From contig CAMAUL010000011.1 of the NCBI GenBank assembly GCA_945861405.1, positions 1 to 61,283 of the forward strand: 61,283 bases of DNA, written 5' to 3'. Source of the stretch: Candidatus Methylobacter oryzae. GTDB lineage: Bacteria; Pseudomonadota; Gammaproteobacteria; Methylococcales; Methylomonadaceae. Positions 9,461 to 16,696 of this stretch are shown here, piece after piece (the first letter of the stretch is position 1; each line of letters opens with the position of its first letter). The notes beneath the pieces were generated by a model. That model saw only the letters and a program-made list of their open reading frames with translations, did no database searches and was not told the DNA's origin. A program made the position numbers and the translations under genes.

Positions 9461-10545
9461 ACAGCCCCCTTATCGCCAGGGATGGTGTGTATGTCACAAG
9501 CCGGTAGGGAACCGGCGTGACGATCGCCAGGGATGGTGTGTATGCCACTAGTCGGTAGGGAGCCAGCGTGGCGATCGCCATGGACGGTGTGCGTGGCTGT
9601 TTGCATCGCCATTGCCATGATCGCCATGCGCACCGCAATGCCGTTGCTGACTTGTTTGAGTATCACCGACTGCGGGCCGTCTGCGACTTTGGAGTCGATT
9701 TCCACGCCCCGATTGATAGGGCCGGGATGCATGACTATCGCATCGGGTTTGGCGATTTTCAGTTTTTCTTCGGTCAGCCCGAAACACTTGAAATATTCGC
9801 TCTCGCTGGGCAGCAACGCCGAAGTCATGCGCTCTTTCTGCAAGCGTAGCATCATCACCACATCGATATCTTTAAGCCCTTCGGTCAAATTGTGCGAGAC
9901 AGTTACGCCCAAGCTTTCCACATGCGCAGGCAACAGGGTTTTGGACGCAATCACCCGGACTTCGGCTGCGCCCAAGGTATTTAAGGCCTGGATCTCCGAG
10001 CGCGCCACCCTGGAATGCAAGATGTCACCGATAATGGCGACCCTCAGGTTGGAAAAATCCGGTTTGAGCTGGCGTATCGTAAACATATCCAGCATGGCCT
10101 GGGTCGGATGGGCGTGCTGTCCGTCTCCGGCATTAATTACGCTAATATGCGGTGCAGTCTGTTGGGCGATAAAGTGCGCCGCGCCGCTGAGTGCATGACG
10201 CACGACAAACATATCGACAAACATGGACTCGAGATTGCGTATGGTGTCGAGCAGGCTTTCGCCTTTTGAAGTAGCCGAGGTCGCGATATTCATATTGATC
10301 ACGTCGGCGGACAGGCGCGTGGCGGCCAGTTCGAAGGTGGTACGGGTACGGGTGCTGTTTTCAAAAAACAGGTTGACGATGGTTTTGCCGCGAAGCAACG
10401 GGACTTTTTTGACCTGATGCTCGGACATGCCTGCGAACGACTCGGCGGTATCGAGAATTTCCGTCAACAAAGTTTTATCCAGGCCTTCAATGGTTAGGAA
10501 GTGTTTAAGCTTGCCTTCGGCATTTAATTGCAGGTTATCGGTCAT
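9457..10545 (-). CDS. pyrB: aspartate carbamoyltransferase with repeat-derived C-terminal tail
   Basis: Catalytic chain joining carbamoyl phosphate and L-aspartate in pyrimidine synthesis. The carbamoyl-phosphate site [12 protein letters not shown] (61-72) and MHPGPINRG (272-280) are intact. The conserved fold ends near residue 314 ([11 protein letters not shown]). After it come about 45 residues built from element [18 protein letters not shown] (324-340) and [17 protein letters not shown] (341-357), then the start of a third unit. The total of 362 residues is longer than the roughly 335 of the Pseudomonas class. The gene lies 3 bases after pyrR and overlaps pyrX, so it sits inside an operon. 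The tail seems tolerated because it follows the last helix. Confidence 0.93.
   Translation of the reverse strand: MTDNLQLNAEGKLKHFLTIEGLDKTLLTEILDTAESFAGMSEHQVKKVPLLRGKTIVNLFFENSTRTRTTFELAATRLSADVINMNIATSATSKGESLLDTIRNLESMFVDMFVVRHALSGAAHFIAQQTAPHISVINAGDGQHAHPTQAMLDMFTIRQLKPDFSNLRVAIIGDILHSRVARSEIQALNTLGAAEVRVIASKTLLPAHVESLGVTVSHNLTEGLKDIDVVMMLRLQKERMTSALLPSESEYFKCFGLTEEKLKIAKPDAIVMHPGPINRGVEIDSKVADGPQSVILKQVSNGIAVRMAIMAMAMQTATHTVHGDRHAGSLPTSGIHTIPGDRHAGSLPACDIHTIPGDKGAV
9472..9600 (+). repeat. element A, tandem copies A1-A3 with exact 51-bp period (in pyrB)
   Basis: Two full units (9472-9522 and 9523-9573) and the beginning of a third (from 9574) share ATCGCCAGGGATGGTGTGTA and a GGTAGGGA-centred hairpin. 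Starts are exactly 51 bases apart, equal to 17 codons, so the pyrB frame is kept. The gene reads the antisense strand of the element. Confidence 0.9.
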
Positions 10546-10548
10546 TGT

Positions 10549-11055
10549 TTATGCCGCCGCCTCAACGGTTTCCAGATGAACGCCCAAGGGTTCAGGGCCA
10601 GTCAGTTTGATCCGCTGGCCGGAGTTTAAGGTGGTACGGGTGCCGACGCAATCGGGCTTGAGCGGGATTTGCCTGCCGTCGCGTTCTATCAGCACCGCCA
10701 GGACGATCTGGTTCGGCCTGCCGTAATCGAAAATCTCATTCATTGCGGCGCGTGTCGTTCTGCCGGTATAAAAAACATCATCGACCAGGATAATATCGCG
10801 GCCTTCGATATGCGTCGGCAATTCGCTGGGCTTTACATTGGGATTGACGCCGATTTGCGAAAAATCGTCCCGGTAAAATGAAATATCCAGCAGCCCCAAC
10901 GGTTCGCTGATATTTAGCCGCCGGTGCATCTGTTCGGCAATCCACACTCCGCCGGTACGTATGCCGATCATCATCGGATTAACCAGCTTTCTCTCGGCAA
11001 TAATGCGCTTTAGCCCGGCTTCCAGGTTATTTAATAATTCGGAAATATCTAACAC
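10549..11055 (-). CDS. pyrR: PyrR, pyrimidine regulatory protein / uracil phosphoribosyltransferase
   Basis: A 168-residue protein of the type I phosphoribosyltransferase fold. The PRPP-binding motif IILVDDVFYTGRTTRAAMNE is intact (near residue 94-113), as is IGIRTGGVWIAEQM in the N-terminal part. In Gram-positive bacteria PyrR binds pyr mRNA and also makes UMP. In Pseudomonas-like bacteria it can act on pyr expression in another way. Here it is first of pyrR-pyrB-pyrX, with only 3 bases before pyrB, so co-regulation of the pathway is likely. Upstream of it lies a 294-base gap filled with repeats C and F, with no obvious PyrR attenuator. Confidence 0.92.
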   Translation of the reverse strand: MLDISELLNNLEAGLKRIIAERKLVNPMMIGIRTGGVWIAEQMHRRLNISEPLGLLDISFYRDDFSQIGVNPNVKPSELPTHIEGRDIILVDDVFYTGRTTRAAMNEIFDYGRPNQIVLAVLIERDGRQIPLKPDCVGTRTTLNSGQRIKLTGPEPLGVHLETVEAAA

Positions 11056-11106
11056 TTAATGATCCTGTTTGGGTAACTACTCAGCGATGCTGGCTTCATA
11101 ATGGAA

Positions 11107-11204
11107 CTCGGCAATTGCTCCTGCATTGCTCTACCTCCTGCATAACCCACAGGGATGTGGGGAATGCAGATTTTGCAGGGAGCAAAAATCTGTCCATGCA
11201 GTCG
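11107..11204. repeat. repeat C, full-length copy (C2)
   Basis: This is the longest copy of the family. It begins CTCGGCAATTGCTCCTGCAT, TGCTCTACCTCCTGCAT, continues through ACCCACAGGGATGTGGGGAA and ends CCATGCAGTCG. Short copies at 23679, 44867 and 55003 lack the middle section of about 50 bases. It lies between ruvX and pyrR. Confidence 0.75.
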
Positions 11205-11343
11205 ACGGATGACACTGATTAGGCCGATTTACACGGATTTTTTCTTTTTTGCTTATCACGAGGGAACCGGAGGAATAATTACTTGTAATATGTTTAATTT
11301 TATCAGCAATTATCCGCCAAATCCGTGTCATCCGTGTTCTATT
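11205..11343. repeat. repeat F copy 2
   Basis: Ends ACGGATGACACTGATTAGGC and AATCCGTGTCATCCGTGTTC are complementary in part and resemble the copy at 8070-8187. Together with repeat C it occupies all of the 294-base gap between ruvX and pyrR. I see no gene in this gap. Confidence 0.6.
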
Positions 11344-11349
11344 TTTTAA

Positions 11350-11886
11350 CTAAGCAGTGTGTTCATTCAGCCAGGTTTGCAATATAAGCTGGGCGGCGAG
11401 TTGATCTTGCACTTCCCAGAGTTTGCTGGCGCTGACGCTGACCTCGTCAAACAACAGTTGTTTGGCTTCGAATGTCGACAGGGTCTCGTCCTGCTGAAAA
11501 ACCGGCAGCTGATAGCGGCCTTCCAGCTGCCTGCAAAATTTTAACATGCGTGGTGTTACCGGGTTATCCGAGCCGTCGGCCTGCTTTGATATGCCGACCA
11601 CCAAACCTGCAGGGCGCCATTCCTGTATCAGTTTGCCGATGGTTTCCCAGTTGGGGTTTTGATTGATCGAGCGGATGGTTTGCAGCGGACTTGCAGTGGC
11701 TGTGGTTGTTTGACCGACGGCTGTGCCTATCTTTTTAGTGCCAAAATCAAAACCCAGAAAGGTATCGGCGTTGGTTTTGGTCAGTAAGGGGTCTTGCATA
11801 GTTTGTGTCGCCAGGGATGGTGTGTATGCCGCAAACCTGCCGGGAGCAGGTGCGGCGTCTGTTTTGTATTCAAAAGGATCAGCCAT
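11350..11886 (-). CDS. ruvX: RuvX/YqgF Holliday-junction-type nuclease with N-terminal element A insert
   Basis: An RNase H-fold nuclease (YqgF family, pre-16S rRNA processing or junction resolution). The fold begins at about residue 43 with LGFDFGTKKIG, whose Asp is a catalytic metal ligand; LVVGIS and QDETLSTFEA follow. Length is 178 residues against about 140 in the family. The extra N terminus is MADPFEYKT, then AAPAPGRFAAYTPSLA (residues 11-26) from element A, then a linker. I keep the start at 11886 because it overlaps the yqgE stop by 8 bases, a typical coupled start, so the element seems to have entered just after the ninth codon. A start at the internal ATG near 11799 would remove the insert but has no visible ribosome site. 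Confidence 0.88.
   Translation of the reverse strand: MADPFEYKTDAAPAPGRFAAYTPSLATQTMQDPLLTKTNADTFLGFDFGTKKIGTAVGQTTTATASPLQTIRSINQNPNWETIGKLIQEWRPAGLVVGISKQADGSDNPVTPRMLKFCRQLEGRYQLPVFQQDETLSTFEAKQLLFDEVSVSASKLWEVQDQLAAQLILQTWLNEHTA
11807..11857 (+). repeat. element A copy A4 (in ruvX)
   Basis: Contains GGATGGTGTGTATGCCGCAA and the hairpin arms ACCTGC/GCAGGT around CGGGA. It differs from copy A5 in tonB by one or two bases over 50. The gene reads the opposite strand. Weak TTTGT direct repeats flank it (11802-11806 and 11863-11867). Confidence 0.9.
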
Positions 11887-12442
11887 GCCCTGCCGGAGCG
11901 GTCAACAGATTAATATCGATGCCTATCTGTTCGGCTGCCGCATTCCAGCGTATGTTAACAGGGGTATCAAATAAAACCTGTTTGCCGCAAGGCGTGTTAA
12001 GCCAGGAATTATCCATAATTTCTTTTTCTAATTGTCCTGCGCCCCAACCGGCATAACCTAATGCTACCAGATACTGTTCAGGCCCCTCGCCTGCTGCAAT
12101 GGCTTCAAGCACATCACGGGACGTGGTCAGGGAAATGGTTTCTGAAACAGCCATGGTCGCATGCCAGTCGCCGCCGGAAGTATGTACCACGAAGCCGCGC
12201 TCTTGTTGTACCGGGCCACCGGCAAAAACGGGCGCTTCAGCCGCAGCGGGCGCAGTGACTTTGATGTCCATCTGCTTGAATATTTCACCCAGCTTCATGT
12301 CCGTTGACCGGTTAATGACGATACCCAGTGCGCCGTCTTCATTGTGTTGGCACAAATAGGCAACCGTATGAAAAAAGTTGGGATCCGCCAGATTGGGCAT
12401 GGCGATAATAAACTGGTTATTAAAATAAGTAGCTTGGCTCAT
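11879..12442 (-). CDS. yqgE: UPF0301/AlgH family protein YqgE
   Basis: A conserved cytoplasmic protein of unknown biochemical role that commonly sits beside ruvX in gammaproteobacteria. The family pattern is clear: YFNNQFIIAMPNLADPNFFHTV at the start (shown here in part), GALGIVINR, FAGGPVQQERGFVVH and LGYAGWGAGQLEKEI. I take the ATG at 12440-12442 (MSQATYF), giving 187 residues. An ATG 15 bases upstream is possible. The stop codon overlaps the ruvX start, indicating coupled translation in the run gshB-tonB-yqgE-ruvX-pyrRBX. Confidence 0.92.
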   Translation of the reverse strand: MSQATYFNNQFIIAMPNLADPNFFHTVAYLCQHNEDGALGIVINRSTDMKLGEIFKQMDIKVTAPAAAEAPVFAGGPVQQERGFVVHTSGGDWHATMAVSETISLTTSRDVLEAIAAGEGPEQYLVALGYAGWGAGQLEKEIMDNSWLNTPCGKQVLFDTPVNIRWNAAAEQIGIDINLLTAPAGHG

Positions 12443-12482
12443 AGGTCTTAGTATCAAAGTTTATGGCGACTTAAGCAACAGT

Positions 12483-13412
12483 TTATCGCGAGGTCATGCC
12501 TGATTCATCAGAAAATTTCCAAACCCGGGTAATCACCAGAACATCCAGTTCTTTTCGCAAATCCGTAGGTAACGGTGCAAAGGGCGCGCTCATACGGACA
12601 ATTCTTTTGGCCGCCTCGTCCAGCTCCGGATTTCCCGAAGACTGGTTGATGCGTATGCTGTAAATGCTCCCGTCTGCTTTAATGCCGACATCCATGGTTA
12701 AGGTGCCGGAAAAGTTTTTCTTGGCCGCCACTTCCGGGTAATTAAGGTTGCCGGTGCGCTCTACTTTTTCTTCCCAATCCTTCATGTATTGGGCGGCAAT
12801 GTATTTATGAGCGCTGACCGAGTCAACAAATTTTATTTTGGTTTGCTCGGCACCCTGCTGGCTGAGTCTGATTTCAGTGCCCAATTGGGCAATTTGTTGT
12901 TGCAACATCTCCGCCGACAGCTGCGGGTGCTTTATCGCCATGGATGGTGTGTATGCCGCAAACCTGCCGGGAGCAGGTGCGGCGTCAGCATGCTTTCCGT
13001 TATCGGGCTTAGTTGCGGTAACGATCTTTTTTTCCGCCTTTATCTGGGTGATGACTTTTTTCGCGGCTTTAGGTTTGCTTTGTTCGGGCTCGCTCTTTTT
13101 TACCTGCTTGGGCTGATTAGTACCCTGGCTGGGCACTTGTTGCGGGGGCGGTTCCGGCTTTGCGTTTTGTTCGCCTGCGCCAATCTGATTTTCCTGAGCC
13201 AAAAACTGCGCCTTTTCGGGCGCTTTTTGGGTCGGCATATTGACCAGGGTAATATCAATCGAGCGGCTGATTTCCTCCGGGTGCGGCGCTGTGAAATTGA
13301 CTCCCAGCCCGATCACAACATGAATGACGGCCGCTAAAAATAAGGCTATCAGTAATGAGTCATTATTGGACAGCTCCGAAGGCGGCTCAAACAGTACCTG
13401 ATGTGTTCTCAT
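12483..13412 (-). CDS. tonB: TonB-like energy transducer with element A in its linker
   Basis: A 309-residue TonB-family protein that would pass proton-motive energy from the inner membrane to outer-membrane receptors. It has one N-terminal membrane segment (about 20-40), then a Pro/Lys/Gln-rich periplasmic linker (about 60-160), then a TonB C-terminal domain (about 225-300) with GTLTMDVGIKADGSIYSIRI and RVWKFS. Element A lies in the linker as AAPAPGRFAAYTPSMA (residues 144-159), a place where extra residues should do little harm. The gene begins 5 bases after the gshB stop. Its leader sequence is also element A (copy A6), so its ribosome-binding region is repeat-derived and weak. The family is also linked to gshB in Pseudomonas. 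Confidence 0.88.
   Translation of the reverse strand: MRTHQVLFEPPSELSNNDSLLIALFLAAVIHVVIGLGVNFTAPHPEEISRSIDITLVNMPTQKAPEKAQFLAQENQIGAGEQNAKPEPPPQQVPSQGTNQPKQVKKSEPEQSKPKAAKKVITQIKAEKKIVTATKPDNGKHADAAPAPGRFAAYTPSMAIKHPQLSAEMLQQQIAQLGTEIRLSQQGAEQTKIKFVDSVSAHKYIAAQYMKDWEEKVERTGNLNYPEVAAKKNFSGTLTMDVGIKADGSIYSIRINQSSGNPELDEAAKRIVRMSAPFAPLPTDLRKELDVLVITRVWKFSDESGMTSR
12934..12984 (+). repeat. element A copy A5 (in the tonB linker)
   Basis: Contains ATCGCCATGGATGGTGTGTA and the same hairpin as copy A4. A TGCTTT hexamer lies on both sides (12928-12933 and 12991-12996). This may be a target duplication, in which case the inserted unit would be 12934-12990. Confidence 0.9.
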
Positions 13413-13413
13413 T

Positions 13414-13464
13414 ATCGCTATGGATGGCGTGTATGCCGCGAACCTGCCGGGAGCAGGTGCGGCG
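13414..13464 (+). repeat. element A copy A6 (gshB 3' end and tonB leader)
   Basis: Contains TATGGATGGCGTGTATGCCG and the ACCTGC/GCAGGT hairpin. It supplies the last residues and the TAG stop of gshB on the minus strand and extends to one base before the tonB ATG. Compared with A5, one base change (GCC to GCT) makes the in-frame TAG. Confidence 0.9.
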
Positions 13465-14407
13465 GCAAGACGGTTTCAATATGATCCATCAGTTGGCCGC
13501 AAATATTTAAGCCAAACTGACGATCCAGCTCCTGAACGCAAGTCGGACTGGTGACATTAATTTCAGTCAGCGTATCGCCGATCACATCAATGCCGACAAA
13601 AACCAAGCCTTTTTCCCGTAATGTAGGCCCTACCTGTTCTGCAATCCAGCGATCCCGCTCGGTTAATGGACGGCCTTCGGCCCGTCCGCCTGCCGCCAAA
13701 TTGCCTCGGGTTTCGCCCTGAGCGGGAATACGCGCCAGAGCGTACGGTATGACTTCGCCGTTAACCAGCAAGATACGCTTATCGCCGTCGACAATTTGCG
13801 GCAGGTATTTTTGCGCCATCACATAGCGGCTGTTGTACTGGGTCATGGTTTCCAGAATCACGCTGAGATTGGGATCGCCCTGGCGCAGATGGAAAATGGA
13901 AGTGCCGCCCATGCCGTCCAGCGGTTTTAAAATGATTTCGCCCTGCTCCAGCAAAAAACGCCTGATTCGATCAGGCTCTCTGGCAACCAGTGTTTCCGCA
14001 CAACACTGCGGAAACCATGCGGTAAAAAGCTTTTCATTGGCATCCCGCAACGACTGCGGTTTGTTGACTACATAAACGCCCATGCTTTCCGCACGCTCCA
14101 GCAAGTAAGTGGCATAGATATATTCCTGATCGAAAGGCGGATCCTTACGCATCATGATCACATCCAGCTCGTCCAGGGCAATATCCTGCTCGGCGGTAAA
14201 TTCGTGCCAGTTTTTTTCATCCCGCTGAACTTTAATCGTCCGCGTTCTGGCATACGCCCTGCCGTTTCGGAGGAACAAGTCATTGAGCTCCATATAATGC
14301 AGCTCCCAGCCTCTGGCCTGAGCTTCAAGCAGCATCGCAAAACTGGTATCTTTCTTTATGTTGATATGGCCGATGGAGTCCATGACCATGCCGAGCTTAA
14401 TGGGCAT
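13418..14407 (-). CDS. gshB: glutathione synthetase
   Basis: Joins gamma-glutamylcysteine and glycine using ATP, the final step of glutathione synthesis. It is closely similar to the E. coli enzyme: IKLGMVMDSIGHINIKKD at the start, LDVIMMRKDPPFD, VNKPQSLRDANEKLF, IILKPLDGMGGTSIF (ATP-grasp) and TEINVTSPTCVQE. I chose the ATG at 14405-14407 (MPIKLG), which has AGGA upstream; the frame is open ten codons further. The native protein should end near ETVL. The last 14 or so residues (PPHLLPAGSRHTRHP) and the stop are element A. Start of the run with tonB-yqgE-ruvX-pyr genes. Confidence 0.95.
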   Translation of the reverse strand: MPIKLGMVMDSIGHINIKKDTSFAMLLEAQARGWELHYMELNDLFLRNGRAYARTRTIKVQRDEKNWHEFTAEQDIALDELDVIMMRKDPPFDQEYIYATYLLERAESMGVYVVNKPQSLRDANEKLFTAWFPQCCAETLVAREPDRIRRFLLEQGEIILKPLDGMGGTSIFHLRQGDPNLSVILETMTQYNSRYVMAQKYLPQIVDGDKRILLVNGEVIPYALARIPAQGETRGNLAAGGRAEGRPLTERDRWIAEQVGPTLREKGLVFVGIDVIGDTLTEINVTSPTCVQELDRQFGLNICGQLMDHIETVLPPHLLPAGSRHTRHP

Positions 14408-14512
14408 TATTTTTCCTGGTGATTGTTTTAGGCGCAAGGCTAAAGGCTATAATTATTACACCTTTTGCCCTTCGTCTTGCGCCTTTTATCTTATTCATTT
14501 TATAGATTCTTA

Positions 14513-14541
14513 TTTACCTTGAAAAGAATTTTTGGTATAAA
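14513..14541 (+). promoter_or_regulatory. possible sigma-70 promoter for rpmB-rpmG
   Basis: TATAAA at 14536-14541 with a weak -35 candidate TTACCT at 14514-14519, 16 bases apart, lies 44 bases before the rpmB start in an AT-rich gap. Confidence 0.35.
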
Positions 14542-14584
14542 GCTCGGCTAACTTTTGAATTTAGGCACGCATTAGGGGTTAATC

Positions 14585-14821
14585 ATGTCCAGAGTATGTC
14601 AGGTAACAGGCAAGCGCCCAGTTACAGGTAACAACGTTTCACACGCTAACAACAGAACTAAAAGACGCTTTTGTCCAAATCTGCAACACCACAGATTCTG
14701 GGTAGAGAGCGAAAACCGCTGGGTTCGCCTCAGAATTTCCACCAAAGGCATGCGCATTATTGACAAAAACGGTATTGATGCTGTTCTTGCTGATTTGCGT
14801 AAAGCTGGCTACAACGCTTAA
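14585..14821 (+). CDS. rpmB: 50S ribosomal protein L28
   Basis: A 78-residue basic protein of the large ribosomal subunit. The start [20 protein letters not shown] and the middle [20 protein letters not shown] match the bacterial L28 family through its full length. It is followed after 12 bases by rpmG, the usual pair in gammaproteobacteria, and both are likely made from one mRNA. Confidence 0.97.
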   Translation: MSRVCQVTGKRPVTGNNVSHANNRTKRRFCPNLQHHRFWVESENRWVRLRISTKGMRIIDKNGIDAVLADLRKAGYNA

Positions 14822-14833
14822 GAGGATAGAAAA

Positions 14834-14989
14834 ATGCGCGATAAAATTAAATTGGTTTCGACCGAAGGCACCGGGCACTTCTACACAACTACAAAAAACA
14901 AACGAACTATGCCTGAAAAAATGGAGATCAAAAAATTCGATCCTGTTGTTCGTAAATACGTTATTTATAAAGAAGCCAAAATCAAATAA
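14834..14989 (+). CDS. rpmG: 50S ribosomal protein L33
   Basis: A 51-residue frame beginning [20 protein letters not shown], with GAGGAT ahead of the ATG. The rest ([20 protein letters not shown] and [11 protein letters not shown]) matches the L33 family at full length. It lacks the CxxC zinc pairs, so it is the zinc-independent form. It is co-transcribed with rpmB, 12 bases upstream. Confidence 0.96.
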   Translation: MRDKIKLVSTEGTGHFYTTTKNKRTMPEKMEIKKFDPVVRKYVIYKEAKIK

Positions 14990-15012
14990 TTATTTGGCTT
15001 TAAAAGCTTCTC

Positions 15013-15043
15013 TCCGGCTTGTGCTCCATGGGCACAAACCGGA
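15013..15043 (+). terminator. hairpin downstream of rpmG, possible terminator
   Basis: Arms TCCGGCTTGTGC and GCACAAACCGGA pair with one mismatch around a 7-base loop. No T-run follows directly, so termination strength is doubtful; it could equally be a dispersed repeat. It lies between the convergent rpmG and the gene ending at 15118. Confidence 0.35.
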
Positions 15044-15117
15044 CGTAGGCATAACCCGACTCGGCGACTTTGACTTCGGATTATACTTTTGTTTTTTGTC
15101 CTACGGGCGAAGTTGAT

Positions 15118-16560
15118 CTAATTTCCCCCTCCATTTAGCTTATCCAGCACTTGGGTTAGCTTCTCCATTTGCTTGTGCAATACCCGGCACTGCTTTTCAG
15201 CATGTTCCTTGTCAAATTCCAGCCTCATGCACTTTTCATTGAGTTGTTGATTGGTATTTTTGAGCGTTTCATTTTCCAATTTAAGCGCGCTTATTTGATC
15301 TGCCAATTTATCAACTGGCTGTTTTCTGTCACTTTCCCGAGGAACCCTTTCCGCAGTTGCATCGTTGGCAAGAGGCGCTTCTTGTTTCGGCACAGGCGTA
15401 ATATCCGGCTTTATCGCCAGGGATGGTGTGTACGCCGCAAGCCTGTCGGGAACAGGCTCGGAGATCGTTAGACTCGGTGCGTCTGCCGCAAGCTCACTGG
15501 CTTCAGGTGCCGCAGGCGCAAGACTAGCCATTCCGCCTTTCAAAATCACTGCCTCAATCTTATTCCTGAGCAATAAAAATGCCGCCGCTTCACTGGTCTT
15601 GCCATCATGGCAAACAACAATGACCGGCTTTTCATGGCTTAATGTTTTAAGCTGCATCCTTAAGGAAAAAAAAGGCGTGTTGATGCTGCCATCAAGGTGA
15701 TGGCTTTCATAGTCATCCTGTGAGCGAACATCTAACAAAACCGCGCCCTGCTTTACCGCATCCTGCATTCCTGCATAATCGACAAACTTTAAAGAGGGTT
15801 CTTTTATTAAGGATACAAATTGTTTTTTATCCAGGCGCAATAAAGAAATATCCGTCAGCGCGGTAATAGTTACGTTTCTTGGTGCACCGGAAAGTAATGC
15901 GTCCTCGCCAAAGGTGTCGCCCTTTGCCAGCTGGGCTAATTTAATCTCTTTGGCATTGGGCGATGGCTTGCGCGTTAACAAGCATTGCCCGTTTTTAATC
16001 AGATAATAATAATCTCCAGTGCCGCCTTGCTCGAGTATGGTTTCTCCCTTTTTGAAATGAATGGCCTCCAAACCCATTAAGATTTTTTGTAAATTAGCGG
16101 GAGGAAGGCGTTGAAAAATAGGCGCTCTTAATAACGCCGTCATCCAATCATCTGGATCGCCTTCGGTCTCATCAATAACCATGTAACTGTTGTCCTCTTT
16201 TTTGTCAGCAAAGGAAGGTAAGCTCTTAACAATATCCGTATTCAGCCGTAAAAAACGCACCTTTCCGTTCGCGACTGCATCTATTTTTCTTGGGATCTGG
16301 TGTGCCAGCGCAAACCTTGCAGAATCGCTGCTTGCAGCAATAATCTCAACGACTAGCCCATCCGCCTGAAGCGTAACTTCGCCACTGATCAGATAAACAA
16401 GTTGCAAATTTACATCGCCTTTTTTAAACAAGACTCCGTCTTGTATTTCCTCGACCGTCATTTTGGCGCATAACGCATTAAACTGAGCGCTGGGCAATGT
16501 TGCGAGCGGGATTAGCTTACGAATGATCAGTCCATCTTCAGAATTGACGTCTACAGTCAT
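15118..16560 (-). CDS. double cNMP-binding domain / rhodanese / coiled-coil protein with element A
   Basis: A 480-residue soluble protein with an unusual order of parts. A degenerate cyclic-nucleotide-binding fold (about 15-120) is followed by a better-preserved one (about 142-255, with KKGETILEQGGTGDYYYLI and FGEDALLSGAPRNVTI). A rhodanese domain comes next (about 262-350) with an active-site Cys317 in IVVCHDGKTSEAAA. A flexible Ala/Pro linker containing element A (PDRLAAYTPSLA, about 371-382) leads to a coiled coil (about 413-475). No DNA-binding domain is seen, so it is probably a redox or sulfur-responsive signalling protein; that is inference. It is convergent with rpmB-rpmG and divergent from degQ. 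Confidence 0.8.
   Translation of the reverse strand: MTVDVNSEDGLIIRKLIPLATLPSAQFNALCAKMTVEEIQDGVLFKKGDVNLQLVYLISGEVTLQADGLVVEIIAASSDSARFALAHQIPRKIDAVANGKVRFLRLNTDIVKSLPSFADKKEDNSYMVIDETEGDPDDWMTALLRAPIFQRLPPANLQKILMGLEAIHFKKGETILEQGGTGDYYYLIKNGQCLLTRKPSPNAKEIKLAQLAKGDTFGEDALLSGAPRNVTITALTDISLLRLDKKQFVSLIKEPSLKFVDYAGMQDAVKQGAVLLDVRSQDDYESHHLDGSINTPFFSLRMQLKTLSHEKPVIVVCHDGKTSEAAAFLLLRNKIEAVILKGGMASLAPAAPEASELAADAPSLTISEPVPDRLAAYTPSLAIKPDITPVPKQEAPLANDATAERVPRESDRKQPVDKLADQISALKLENETLKNTNQQLNEKCMRLEFDKEHAEKQCRVLHKQMEKLTQVLDKLNGGGN
15413..15463 (+). repeat. element A copy A7 (in the cNMP/rhodanese gene)
   Basis: Contains ATCGCCAGGGATGGTGTGTA followed by CGCCGCAAGCCTGTCGGGAA. The hairpin arms have changed together (GCCTGT/ACAGGC), so the stem is kept. 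The gene reads the opposite strand. Confidence 0.85.
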
Positions 16561-16696
16561 TTTAATATTTTAAGCAAGATAACAGCTAAATGACAGTGTT
16601 GATGGTTTAAAAATTCTACTTTAACACACCTTGCATTAAACATTTTTACACATATATTATGAGCTATTCATGTTTAATAAGCGCCGGGGAACCCTG

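Noticed and set aside
9472-9600. CRISPR array
   Set aside because: The 51-bp units are directly adjacent with no unique spacers, are read as protein, and single copies are scattered through other genes.
11056-11349. PyrR-binding attenuator upstream of pyrR
   Set aside because: The gap is fully explained by copies of repeats C and F found elsewhere; no anti-terminator or PyrR loop motif is apparent.
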